Source: Myxococcus stipitatus (GTDB taxonomy: Bacteria; Myxococcota; Myxococcia; Myxococcales; Myxococcaceae). From it: a DNA stretch of 64,000 bases. Under the pieces are notes generated by a model. That model made no database searches and had not been told where the DNA came from. It was given only the letters and a program-made list of their open reading frames with translations. Made by a program: the position numbers and the translations under genes. The DNA lies in the NCBI RefSeq assembly GCF_038561935.1, contig NZ_CP102770.1:9796001-9860000 (forward strand). Reading direction: 5' to 3'. Positions 26,704-35,632 of this stretch are shown piece by piece; position 1 is the first letter of the stretch; the number at the start of each line of letters is the position of its first letter.

Positions 26704-27965
26704 TTGAGCAGGCGCTCCACCGCGGGGGACGGCAGCACGCTCGCGGCGGTCGGCGTGCGCATGCGCAGACGCTCCTGCTCCTGGCGCTCCTCGGCGCTCA
26801 GCCCTCCGTCCAGTTCCTTCTGGTTGAGGAAGGCCAGGCGCTCCAGCTGCGCGAGCGCTTCCGGAGAGCGCGTCGACATGTCCCCGAAGGCGCCCGTGCC
26901 GTAGGCGTCCACCCCGCTCCCGTAGAGGAGCCGCTCGCGGGTGATGCCGGTCACCATGCTGGACGGCTCATCCGCGCCGGGACGCGGCAGCCAGAAGAGG
27001 CTCCCCTCCGCCGCGGCCTGGCAGATGAGCGGGCTGTACGTCGTGACGAGGAATTGAAGGTGCGGGAAGTGCTTGCGGAACCAGAACCCCACGCGGCGCT
27101 GCCACGTGGGATGCAGGTGGGCCTCGACCTCGTCGATGAGGACGACGCCCGGCGGCTGGAGCGACAGCGCATCGCCCGGCGCGAAGAGGCCCTGGGTGCC
27201 GTAGGTGCTCGCGAGCTGGCGGATGAGCTCGAGCGTCAGGCTCAGCACCGACTGGAAGCTGTCGCCGAGGCTCTCGATAGAGACCTCGTTGCCCTGGCCA
27301 TCCACGAAGCGCACGCCTCGCGCGGAGACGGAGTCGAGCCGCGTCTGGTGCGGCAGGAAGTCGGGCTGGTTGATGAACGCCACGAGCGGCTCCAGCAAGC
27401 CCGCGTCGGGGCCCTTCTCCAGCTGCTTCAGCCACTCGAGGCTCGCGCGCAGGGCCACGGACGCATCGAACATCGACAGGTGGCGCGCGAGCCTCGGCTG
27501 CGAGGAGAAGCGCGCCTCCTGTGCCGCGTCGCCGCCCGTGAAGCGCCTGTAGGGACCGAACGCGGCGCTGAACCACCCCCGGCCCGTGCCCCAGAGTCCG
27601 GGTGCGGCGACCAGACTCGGGGCCCCGGACACGAGCTGCGTGCCACTCCCCACGCGCTGGAGCCGCAGCTCCGCCGAGACGTCCGACGCCACGGAGGCCC
27701 CAGCCTGGTCCCAGCGCGAGTCCCCACTCAACAACACCTGAATCGAACCGGACGGCGCTCCCGCCCGGAGCCACTCACTCCAATCCTGATGAAGCGCCAT
27801 CGCCGCGTCGCGCCCCACCAGCGCGAGCGAGATGGCGCGAAGAAGAGAGCTCTTGCCCGCGCCGTTGTCTCCGATGACGACGTGCCATCCCGGAAGCGAG
27901 GACGGCTCCCACTCCAGCTCAGCCATCGACCGGATGTTCTCGAGGACGACTTTCTTCAGATACAT
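26700..27965 (-). CDS. AAA/ABC-type ATPase partner of the HNH nuclease (PtuA-like)
   Basis: A 421-aa SMC/RecF-like ATPase of the AAA_21/OLD type. It starts with the typical N-terminal strand (KKVVLENIRSM), has Walker A IGDNGAGKSS (G32-S39), a signature-like region SIESLGDSFQSVLSLTLELI near residue 225, and Walker B VVLIDEVEAHLHPTWQ near residue 277, followed by a switch region LVTTYSPLIC. In Septu the PtuA ATPase senses infection and controls PtuB; here it is shorter than many PtuA proteins. First gene of a two-gene operon with the HNH nuclease. Start 27965 has only a weak ribosome-binding site. It diverges from the MoxR operon across a 180-bp shared promoter region. Confidence 0.82.
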   Translation of the reverse strand: MYLKKVVLENIRSMAELEWEPSSLPGWHVVIGDNGAGKSSLLRAISLALVGRDAAMALHQDWSEWLRAGAPSGSIQVLLSGDSRWDQAGASVASDVSAELRLQRVGSGTQLVSGAPSLVAAPGLWGTGRGWFSAAFGPYRRFTGGDAAQEARFSSQPRLARHLSMFDASVALRASLEWLKQLEKGPDAGLLEPLVAFINQPDFLPHQTRLDSVSARGVRFVDGQGNEVSIESLGDSFQSVLSLTLELIRQLASTYGTQGLFAPGDALSLQPPGVVLIDEVEAHLHPTWQRRVGFWFRKHFPHLQFLVTTYSPLICQAAAEGSLFWLPRPGADEPSSMVTGITRERLLYGSGVDAYGTGAFGDMSTRSPEALAQLERLAFLNQKELDGGLSAEERQEQERLRMRTPTAASVLPSPAVERLLK

Positions 27966-28145
27966 GGCGACACAGGACGCCCGAATCAGTCGGAGGGGTC
28001 AATCGCTCCGCCGCCACAGTGTGCAGCCGCGAGGAATCGTCGCGAACCCATCCATCCCAGGCCCCCTCGGAGGTGGGCCGCCGGATGGTAAGCAAGACAA
28101 CCCCCTGAATCGTCGCGTGTCAGTCCTGACTGGTAGCTTTCACGC

Positions 28146-29231
28146 ATGCCGGACATCCGACTGCCCGCCGAAGCGAAGTTCAAGACTGAGCTGGACGCCC
28201 TCGCCGCCCATGACGACAAGCCTCGCCCTCCCGGGTGGGCGCTCTCGCCTCGCGCCGTCGAGACCTACATCCTCGGGAGCACAAAGCCCGTGGGCGGCGT
28301 TCCCATCACCCCGAAGTACGTGGGTGACAAGGGGCTCGTGCAGGTGTGCATCGCCACCCTGGCGTCGGACCGGGCGCTGATGCTCGTGGGCGAGCCGGGC
28401 ACCGCGAAGAGCTGGCTCTCCGAGCACCTCTCCGCCGCCATCAGCGGCACCTCCGCCCTCATCGTCCAGGGCACCGCGGGCACCAGCGAGGACCACCTCA
28501 AGTACTCGTGGAACTACGCGCTGCTGCTCGCCAAGGGCCCCACGCCCGAGGCGCTCGTCCCCTCTCCCGTGCTGCGTGCCATGCGCGGCGGCAAGTTCGC
28601 CCGCTTCGAGGAGGTGACGCGCACCTCGCCGGAGATTCAGGACGCACTCATCTCCCTCCTCTCGGAGAAGCAGGTCTCCATCCCGGAGCTGGGCGAGGTG
28701 GTGAGCGCGCAGCGGGGCTTCAACCTCATCGCCACCGCCAACACGCGAGACCGCGGCGTCAACGAGATGAGCGCCGCGCTCAAGCGCCGCTTCAACTTCG
28801 TCACCGTTCCCGTGGTGGATGACCTGGAGCAGGAGATTCAAATCGTGACCAGGCGCGAGGCGGAGCTGCGCAATGACTACCAGGTCGGTGTCCCGCCGAC
28901 GGAGGAGCTGTCGCGCCTGCTGCTCACGCTCTTCCAGGAGCTGCGCCAGGGCGTGACGAAGGATGGGAAGACGAAGGTCCGCACGCCGGGCGCGGTGCTC
29001 TCCACGGCCGAGGCCATCAGCGTGTTGTTCAACAGCTCCATCCTCGCGCAGCAGTTCGGCGGCGGGAAGGTGACGCCGCACGAGCTGGCCGCGTCGCTGG
29101 TGGGCGCGGTGGTGAAGGAGCAGGAGGACGACGTGAAGGCCCTGCGCGAGTACATGGAGACGGTGGCCAAGAGCCGCTCCGGCGCGTGGAAGGAGCTGTA
29201 CTCCGCGAGCAAGAAGCTCCTGAGGGGCTGA
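28146..29231 (+). CDS. MoxR-type AAA+ ATPase, first gene of a four-gene operon
   Basis: A 361-aa AAA+ ATPase predicted to remodel or load partner proteins, typically VWA proteins encoded next to it. Walker A is GEPGTAKS (about residues 78-85). The Walker B region reads FARFEEVTRTSPEIQDALIS, with Glu-Glu where most MoxR proteins have Asp-Glu. Sensor 1 is LIATANTRDRG, and the arginine-finger region is ALKRRFNF. The C-terminal lid is present (RTPGAVLSTAEAISVLF). The stop overlaps the ATG of the next gene by one base. The VWA protein two genes downstream is its probable client, as in RavA-ViaA pairs. Confidence 0.87.
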   Translation: MPDIRLPAEAKFKTELDALAAHDDKPRPPGWALSPRAVETYILGSTKPVGGVPITPKYVGDKGLVQVCIATLASDRALMLVGEPGTAKSWLSEHLSAAISGTSALIVQGTAGTSEDHLKYSWNYALLLAKGPTPEALVPSPVLRAMRGGKFARFEEVTRTSPEIQDALISLLSEKQVSIPELGEVVSAQRGFNLIATANTRDRGVNEMSAALKRRFNFVTVPVVDDLEQEIQIVTRREAELRNDYQVGVPPTEELSRLLLTLFQELRQGVTKDGKTKVRTPGAVLSTAEAISVLFNSSILAQQFGGGKVTPHELAASLVGAVVKEQEDDVKALREYMETVAKSRSGAWKELYSASKKLLRG

Positions 29232-31543
29232 TGGACCTGGACCTGCTCACCCGGGTGCACCTGTTCCCGGTGCGCCACCACTCGCCGCGCACCACGGCGG
29301 TGCTCGGACGCTGGCTGGAGCACGTGAGGCCGGAGGTGGTGCTCATCGAGGGCCCCTGCGACGCCTCCGCGCTCGTGGACGTCCTGTGCGACGCGGACAC
29401 CCGGCCTCCCATCGCCCTGCTCGGCTACCGCACGGATGACACGCCGGGCTCCGCGCTGTGGCCCTTCGCGGAGTATTCCCCCGAATACGCGGCGCTGCAC
29501 TGGGCCCAGGCCCACGCCGCCCGCGCGCTCTTCATCGACATCCCCGCGGGCGTCAGTCTGGCCCTGGCGGTGCCTCCCGAGACAGAGGCGGAGGCGGAGG
29601 CCCAGGAGCCCGCGGCGGAGACGCCGCCTCTTCCGGAGGCGGAGGAGCCCATCACCGAGCGGTTCGCGCGGGAGCAGGGCTACCGCTCATTCGAGGAGCT
29701 GTGGGAGGCGCTGTTCGAGGCACCGGACTGGACGCCCGAGGGCTTCAAGGGCGTGCTGCTCGCGTGGGCGGACGTGCTCAACGCGGGGCCTCGCCCGGAC
29801 CATCACCGCTGGCGCGATGCCTTCATGGCGCGGCGGGTGCTGGAGGTGGTGGCCAGCGGGGTCTCGCCCGAGAAGATCGCCGTCGTGGCGGGCGCCGCGC
29901 ACGTGGCCGCCTTCGTCGCGAAGGACGTGGACGCCGCGCTGGAGGCCCGGCTCCCGGTAGGCGTGCCCTGCGCGGTGACGGTGATTCCGTACAGCTTTCC
30001 CCGCCTGTCCGAGCAGCTCGGCTACGGCGCGGGAAATCGCGCGCCGCACTTCTACCAGAAGGCCCATGAGGCGAAGTGTGACTTCCGGCGCGCGACGCTG
30101 GAGGTGCTCATCGACTTCGCCGGACACCTGCGCATGCGCGGCTTCACCGCGTCGCTGTCCGACGTGCTGGAGGCCTATCGGCTCGCGGTGACGCTGTCGG
30201 ACCTGCGCGAGAAGACGGCGCCGGGCCTGGACGAGCTGCGCGAGGCCACCATCGCCACGCTGTGCCGAGGCGATGCGACCCACGTCGACTCCTTCCTGTG
30301 GAAGAGCGTGGTGGGCCACCAGGTGGGTCGCGTGGCCAGCCGCATCGGAAAGAACTCGCTCCAGGCGGAGTTCTGGCGGGAGGTGGACTCGCGCCACCTG
30401 CCGCGCACCGACAGCCCGGAGACCTTCACGCTGCGGTTGAGCAACGAGGTGGAGGTGGGCTCGTCGGTGTTCCTGCACCGGCTGCGGGTGGCGGGCATTC
30501 CCTACGCCACGCTCGCGGGCACCGCCCAGCAGAAGGCCACCTCCAAGGAGGCCAGCGCCCAGGCCGCGCTCACGCGCGTGCGGGAGTCGTGGCAGGCCCA
30601 GTGGACGCCATCCACCGACGTCGCGCTGGTGGAGAAGATTGTCCTGGGCGACTCGCTGGAGGCCGTGACGACGCGTGTCCTTCAGGAGCAACTGGACGCG
30701 GCGCGGAGCACGGGCGGCGCCGCGGAGGTGCTGCTGGAGTCGGTGATTACCGGCTGCGCGCAGACGCTGGGCGCCGCGCTGCGCGCGTGTGATGCCCATG
30801 CCTCCACGGACGTGGACCTGCCCTCGCTCGCCTCGGCGGCGCGGGCGCTGTCGGGACTCGTCGCGTATGGCACCTCCCGCGCGCATACGGCCATGGGCGA
30901 CGAGGCCGTGGCCGTGCTCTGCCAGAAGACCTTCACTCGCGCGCTGCTGCGGGTGCACGAGGCCTGCGCCTGCGCGCCCGACGCCGTGCCCGCCGTGATG
31001 GATGCGCTGCGGACGCTGCACGAGGTGGCGCTGGCGCAGCCGCTCGCGGACAAGGCCGGGTGGCTCGCCGCGGCCCGGGAGCTGATGCACAGCGGCACCG
31101 TGCACCCTTCCGCGTCGGGACTGGCGACGGGGCTCTTGTACCTGTCGCAGGAGCTGACCGAGGAGGAGGTCGCGCGGGAAGTGGGGCTGCGGCTGTCGCT
31201 CGCGGTGGCGCCGGAGGTGAGCGCGTCGTGGCTGGAGGGCTTCCTGCGGGTCAACGCGCTGGTGCTGGTGAAGAACCGCGACGTGGTGAAGGCGCTCGAC
31301 ACGTTCCTGGTGGGCATCGACCCCGAGCTTTTTCGTCAGACCCTCCCGGTATTGAGAAGAGCCCTGGGCGTGCTCGGTCACACCGAGCGGCGCTACCTCA
31401 TGGAGAACGTCGTGGCCGTGCGGCGGCTCGGAGAGCAGGGCCGCGCGGTGAGGACGGTGCTCGAGGAAAAGGACAAAGAGAAGCTCAAGGACATGAGCGC
31501 GGAGCTGGGCAAGGCGCTCGATGACCTGGACGACCTGCTATGA
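29231..31543 (+). CDS. DUF5682-like protein
   Basis: A 770-aa cytoplasmic protein. The N-terminal block (VHLFPVRHHSPRTTAVLGRW, then PEVVLIEGPCDAS near residue 35 and VVAGAAHVAAF near residue 220) matches what I recall of DUF5682, and the spacing of His/Glu-containing motifs resembles the TraB/ChaN/EreA hydrolase superfamily; that relationship is inference. An acidic, Glu/Ala-rich insertion (ETEAEAEAQEPAAETPPLPE) sits near residue 120. The rest is helical. The start overlaps the MoxR stop by one base, and the stop overlaps the VWA start by four. A ribosome-binding site is not needed if coupling is used. Its enzymatic activity, if any, is unknown. Confidence 0.8.
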   Translation: MDLDLLTRVHLFPVRHHSPRTTAVLGRWLEHVRPEVVLIEGPCDASALVDVLCDADTRPPIALLGYRTDDTPGSALWPFAEYSPEYAALHWAQAHAARALFIDIPAGVSLALAVPPETEAEAEAQEPAAETPPLPEAEEPITERFAREQGYRSFEELWEALFEAPDWTPEGFKGVLLAWADVLNAGPRPDHHRWRDAFMARRVLEVVASGVSPEKIAVVAGAAHVAAFVAKDVDAALEARLPVGVPCAVTVIPYSFPRLSEQLGYGAGNRAPHFYQKAHEAKCDFRRATLEVLIDFAGHLRMRGFTASLSDVLEAYRLAVTLSDLREKTAPGLDELREATIATLCRGDATHVDSFLWKSVVGHQVGRVASRIGKNSLQAEFWREVDSRHLPRTDSPETFTLRLSNEVEVGSSVFLHRLRVAGIPYATLAGTAQQKATSKEASAQAALTRVRESWQAQWTPSTDVALVEKIVLGDSLEAVTTRVLQEQLDAARSTGGAAEVLLESVITGCAQTLGAALRACDAHASTDVDLPSLASAARALSGLVAYGTSRAHTAMGDEAVAVLCQKTFTRALLRVHEACACAPDAVPAVMDALRTLHEVALAQPLADKAGWLAAARELMHSGTVHPSASGLATGLLYLSQELTEEEVAREVGLRLSLAVAPEVSASWLEGFLRVNALVLVKNRDVVKALDTFLVGIDPELFRQTLPVLRRALGVLGHTERRYLMENVVAVRRLGEQGRAVRTVLEEKDKEKLKDMSAELGKALDDLDDLL

Positions 31544-32751
31544 GCGTTGACCCCAAGAACCTCTCGGAGAAGGACCGCGACGCGCTCCTGCGCTGGCGGT
31601 TGGCGCTGGGCCCCGTCGCGGAGAAGACGGGGGCGTGTCCCTCGCTGCGCTCGCTGACGGGCGCCTCGGGCTCGGTGGGCCTGACGGGTGGAGACCTGGA
31701 GCCGCTGGATGACGCGCTCTCCTTCGTCTACGGCGAGCGCACTGGAGGACGCGAGGGCTCCAGGCCCTACATCCCCGAGTGGCTGGGCGCGCTGCGCAGC
31801 TTCTTCCGCGACGACGTGATTGCGCTCGTCCAGAAGGACGCCATCGAGAAGAAGGGCCTCACGCAGCTCCTGTTCGAGCCGGAGACGCTGCCCTTCCTCG
31901 AGAAGAACGTGGAGCTGGTGACGACGTTGGTGAGCGCGCGCGGGCTCATCCCGGACGAGGCGAAGTCCCTGGCGCGGACCATCGTCCGCGAGGTGGTGGA
32001 CGAGCTGCGCAAGAAGCTGGAGTCCACCGTCCGCACGGCGGTCTTCGGAGCGCTGCGCCGCGACAGGACGAGCCCGCTGCCCATCGCGCGCAACATCGAC
32101 TGGAAGCGCACGATTCGCCACAACCTCAAGGGCTGGGACGCGGAGAACCAGCGCCTGGTGCCCGAGCGCTTCTACTTCTGGCCCAACCAGCGGCGGCACC
32201 ACGAGTGGGACGTGACGCTGGTGGTGGACCAGTCCGGCTCCATGGCGGAGAGCGTGGTCTACAGCTCCGTCATGGCCGCCATCTTCGCGTCGCTGGATGT
32301 GCTGCGCACGCGGCTGGTCCTGTTCGACACGGAGGTGGTGGACATGACGCACCTCCTGTCGGACCCGGTGGAGGTGCTGTTCTCCACGCAGCTCGGCGGC
32401 GGCACGGACATCAACCGCGCGGTGGCGTACGCGCAGGCGAACCACGTCCAGCGGCCGGAGAAGACGCTCTTCCTGTTGATCACGGACCTCTACGAGGGCG
32501 GCAACGCGCAGGAGCTGCTCGCGCGGCTGCGGCAGCTGGTGGACTCGCGCGCGAAGGTGCTGTGCCTGCTGGCGCTGTCGGACGGTGGCAAGCCCTCCTA
32601 CGACCAGGCGATGGCGAAGGAGCTCACCGCGATGGGCATTCCGTGCTTCGGGTGCACGCCGCGCAAGCTGGTGGACGTGGTGGAGCGAGTGATGCGCAAC
32701 CAGGACCTGACGCCGCTGCTGTCCTCCGAGAAGGAGCTGTCCCATGGCTGA
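31540..32751 (+). CDS. VWA-domain protein (MoxR client)
   Basis: A 403-aa protein with a helical N-terminal region of about 220 residues and a C-terminal von Willebrand A domain. The MIDAS motif is VVDQSGSM near residue 229 (DxSxS), the conserved Thr is in LGGGTDINRAV near residue 285, and the Asp is in LITDLYEGG near residue 313, so metal binding should be intact. No signal peptide or membrane helix, so cytoplasmic, like ViaA. The four-base overlap with the DUF5682-like gene and eight-base overlap with the SWIM gene show tight translational coupling. Confidence 0.87.
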   Translation: MSVDPKNLSEKDRDALLRWRLALGPVAEKTGACPSLRSLTGASGSVGLTGGDLEPLDDALSFVYGERTGGREGSRPYIPEWLGALRSFFRDDVIALVQKDAIEKKGLTQLLFEPETLPFLEKNVELVTTLVSARGLIPDEAKSLARTIVREVVDELRKKLESTVRTAVFGALRRDRTSPLPIARNIDWKRTIRHNLKGWDAENQRLVPERFYFWPNQRRHHEWDVTLVVDQSGSMAESVVYSSVMAAIFASLDVLRTRLVLFDTEVVDMTHLLSDPVEVLFSTQLGGGTDINRAVAYAQANHVQRPEKTLFLLITDLYEGGNAQELLARLRQLVDSRAKVLCLLALSDGGKPSYDQAMAKELTAMGIPCFGCTPRKLVDVVERVMRNQDLTPLLSSEKELSHG

Positions 32752-35632
32752 GTTGCGAAAGCTGGCCCCGGGCATGAGCGCCCTGACGGAAGTCATCAGC
32801 GACCGGGACGAGCTGGCCAAGGGCGCGCGCATCTTCGACGACAAGCACATCACCCACCTGTCGCGCTTCGAGAACCGGCTGTTCGCGGACGCGCTCGGCT
32901 CCGGGGCGACGCCCTACAAGGTCTCGCTGGTGTTTGGCGATGGCCGCGAGGTGAAGGGGCGGTGCTCGTGCATGGCCGCGCGCTCGCGCCCGTTCTGCAA
33001 GCACGCGGCGGCGCTGCTGGTGGCGTGGTCTCGCGCGCCGGAGTCCTTCGTCACCGCCGACGCGCCTCCGGCTGGCGCGGGGGGCCCCGCGAAGAAGAGC
33101 GTGAAGAAGGGCAAGACGGAGACCGCGGACCTGATGAAGGCGGGCGTGGCCCAGGTCTCCACGCTGGTGCGGGAGCTGGGGCTGTCGGGTGTGGCGTCCC
33201 TCTCCGAGGACCGCGCCAGCCAGGTGCGCGCCCTGGGGGAGACCCTGCGCGCCAACGGGCTGCGCAGGCTCGCGGCCAGCACGGTGGAGGTGGCGAGCCT
33301 CCTGGAGAAGGCCGCCGAGCGCACCGGTGAGTTCGAGGCGCCCGCCTTCACCGACCTGGTGGCGGACATGCTGCTCACCACGCGCAAGGTGGAGAAGCAC
33401 CTGGGCGGCGAGGCGCTCGACGACCGCTACGTCGAGGAGCTCATCGGCAAGACGTGGACGAAGAAGGACCGCGCGCCCGTCGAGGGCCTGACGCTGCTGG
33501 AGTACGCGTTCTCCGCGCGTGTCACGCCCGACAACTTCATCATCCGCGAGAGCCGCTTCGTGGAGCTCGGCTCCGGCAGGCACTACGCGGAGAAGCAGAT
33601 CCTCCCCGCCTTCCTCAAGAGCGTGGAGCCCAAGCGGAGCCACGCGGGCGACGTGCTGGAGGAGGCGAAGGGGGGCCAGTATCCCGGCTTCGCGCCCTTC
33701 CGGCTGGACCTGGACGCGGAGCTGAAGCGCCGTCCCCTGGACGAAGCGGCCCTGGTCCAACTTGTGGAGAAGTCGCTCCCGGACGTGGGGGCCGCGCTCG
33801 CCGCCTTCCAGGAGCACCGCAAGGACGTCTTCGCGCCGGAGCGGTTGCCGATGGCGCTGCGCGTGCAGACGCTGTTCGCCAGCGGGAAGCGCTCCCAGCT
33901 CGTCGACTCGAAGGGCCAGGGCTTGTTCCTGCCGGCCGACGACCCGCTCGACGAGTCCATCTCCGCGGCCCTGGAGGGCGCGACGCTCGAGATGGTGCTC
34001 GGGGACATGGCCCTGGAGGCCGCGCTGCCCACGCTGTTCCCGTTGGCGATGGTGGTGAAGACCGCCGAGGGCCTGAGGCTGCGGGGCCTGTCCCGCCTGG
34101 AGGTGGAGGAGACGCCGCGGCGGGGACGCCGACGGGCGGTGACCTCCGCCGCCGGGTCTTCTTCCTCGTCGCGCACGGGCTGGGCGGACGCGGCGCGCGA
34201 CGCGGGGGCCTCGCGCGCCGCCATCGCCCTGGCCGAGGTCCGGGACGAGCTGGCGGACAAGTTCTCCCAGGGCCTGTCCGCGGTGTCACCGCGCGCGGTG
34301 GAGCCGCTGGTGGCTCGGCTCAAGGAGCTGGGGCTGGAGAAGCCCGCCGTCCTGCTGGAGACGCTGGCGCAGCGGCCCGATGTCGGGGAGCGGCTGGATG
34401 ACTTCATCAAGGTGTATCAGGTGCTGGGCATCGCCCTGGTCCGGCTGGCGGGGTCCGTCCAGGTGGAGGCCGAAGGGCTGACGCCTGTCCTCACCCATCC
34501 CAGCATCCGCGTGCGCATCCCCGCGCGGCCCATGACGCCCGCCGAGGTCCTCCAGAAGCGGGTGCAGGGCGAGCTGACGCGCCACGAGGCCACCGCGCAC
34601 GTCTCGCGCTATTACGAGACGCTGGATGACGACTCGCTGCTGGAGTCGCTGTATCCCGCCTGGAGCGACGGCATGGCCAGCGCCTTCATCGCCAGGGCCG
34701 TGGCCCGCCGCCCGCGAGAGCAGGTGATGGAGGTGGTGAAGCGGGCCCTGTCCGAGCACCACAGCCGCATGGTGCGACGCACCGCCATCCAGGTGCTCGG
34801 CCAGCTGGGCGGGCGCGATGCGCGCGTGCTCCTCGATGGACTGACGCGCAAGGGGCATGACGGCGGCCTGCGCCTCTTCGCGCGCGAGACGCTGAATGAC
34901 GTGCAGGCGCGGGAGAAGGGTCCGGAGGCCGTGGCGACGCTGAGCCGGGAGCGCGAGGAGAAGCTTCGCCCCTTCATCCATCAGGCCCTGACGGAGCCCG
35001 CGCGGGATGCGCGCATGGGCGCGGTGAACGAGCTGGAGACGCTGGGGCTGACGCAGGCGTGGCCCGCGCTGCGGCAGGTGTTCTACGGAGACCCCGCCTA
35101 CGAGGTGCGGCACCGCGCGGCCATGGCGCTGGCGTGGCTGGGCGACTCGGAGATGCTGGACCGCTACCTGCAACGCGTGGAGACGCGCGGCGACACCGAC
35201 GCCAAGGCGGCCATCTACGCGCTCGGCGTGCTGGGCGACGTGCGCGGCGCCCAGGCCCTGTTGATGGCGTACGCCGACGGGTGGAAGAGCACCCTCGTGG
35301 CCGAGTCCCTGCGCGCCTTCGGCCTGGCCATGCTGGAGCCCGCGGTGCGCCTGGCGGAGACGCGCCCGGAGGCCCTGGAGCGCGAGGGCCTGCGCGCGCT
35401 GTTCCGGACGTGGCCGCGCGAGGCGCTCACGCAGGTGCTGCTCGCCCACATCGAGACGGCGCGAGAGAAGCCCGAGCGGCTCGAGCTCTTCTCGACCTAC
35501 CTCAAGCTCGCGGGGGAGAACACGCACGGGGCGGGGAAGGTCGTGGCGGCGGCGCTGCTCGACATTCCCGACGCGGCCAAGGACAAGCAGCTCGTGCGCG
35601 CGGCCAAGAAGCTGCTGGGCATCAAGGCCTAG
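32744..35632 (+). CDS. SWIM zinc-finger protein with HEAT-like repeats
   Basis: A 962-aa protein closing the MoxR operon. A SWIM zinc finger lies near residues 67-82: CSCMAARSRPFCKH, i.e. CxC-x8-CxH, a DNA- or protein-binding module. A Lys-rich linker (PAKKSVKKGKTE) follows. From about residue 620 the sequence is a run of HEAT-like helical pairs (RMVRRTAIQVLGQLGGRDAR; YEVRHRAAMALAWLGDSEML; DTDAKAAIYALGVLGDVRGA), which commonly form protein-binding solenoids. A reasonable reading is that the SWIM domain binds nucleic acid or a target, and the HEAT part the MoxR/VWA machinery; this is inference. The 3' end overlaps the convergent beta-lactamase-like gene by 11 bp. Confidence 0.83.
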   Translation: MAELRKLAPGMSALTEVISDRDELAKGARIFDDKHITHLSRFENRLFADALGSGATPYKVSLVFGDGREVKGRCSCMAARSRPFCKHAAALLVAWSRAPESFVTADAPPAGAGGPAKKSVKKGKTETADLMKAGVAQVSTLVRELGLSGVASLSEDRASQVRALGETLRANGLRRLAASTVEVASLLEKAAERTGEFEAPAFTDLVADMLLTTRKVEKHLGGEALDDRYVEELIGKTWTKKDRAPVEGLTLLEYAFSARVTPDNFIIRESRFVELGSGRHYAEKQILPAFLKSVEPKRSHAGDVLEEAKGGQYPGFAPFRLDLDAELKRRPLDEAALVQLVEKSLPDVGAALAAFQEHRKDVFAPERLPMALRVQTLFASGKRSQLVDSKGQGLFLPADDPLDESISAALEGATLEMVLGDMALEAALPTLFPLAMVVKTAEGLRLRGLSRLEVEETPRRGRRRAVTSAAGSSSSSRTGWADAARDAGASRAAIALAEVRDELADKFSQGLSAVSPRAVEPLVARLKELGLEKPAVLLETLAQRPDVGERLDDFIKVYQVLGIALVRLAGSVQVEAEGLTPVLTHPSIRVRIPARPMTPAEVLQKRVQGELTRHEATAHVSRYYETLDDDSLLESLYPAWSDGMASAFIARAVARRPREQVMEVVKRALSEHHSRMVRRTAIQVLGQLGGRDARVLLDGLTRKGHDGGLRLFARETLNDVQAREKGPEAVATLSREREEKLRPFIHQALTEPARDARMGAVNELETLGLTQAWPALRQVFYGDPAYEVRHRAAMALAWLGDSEMLDRYLQRVETRGDTDAKAAIYALGVLGDVRGAQALLMAYADGWKSTLVAESLRAFGLAMLEPAVRLAETRPEALEREGLRALFRTWPREALTQVLLAHIETAREKPERLELFSTYLKLAGENTHGAGKVVAAALLDIPDAAKDKQLVRAAKKLLGIKA

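Noticed and set aside
25894..27965. Retron of the Ec78 (PtuAB) type
   Set aside because: The HNH and ATPase genes would fit, but no reverse transcriptase or msr/msd-like RNA is visible on either side.
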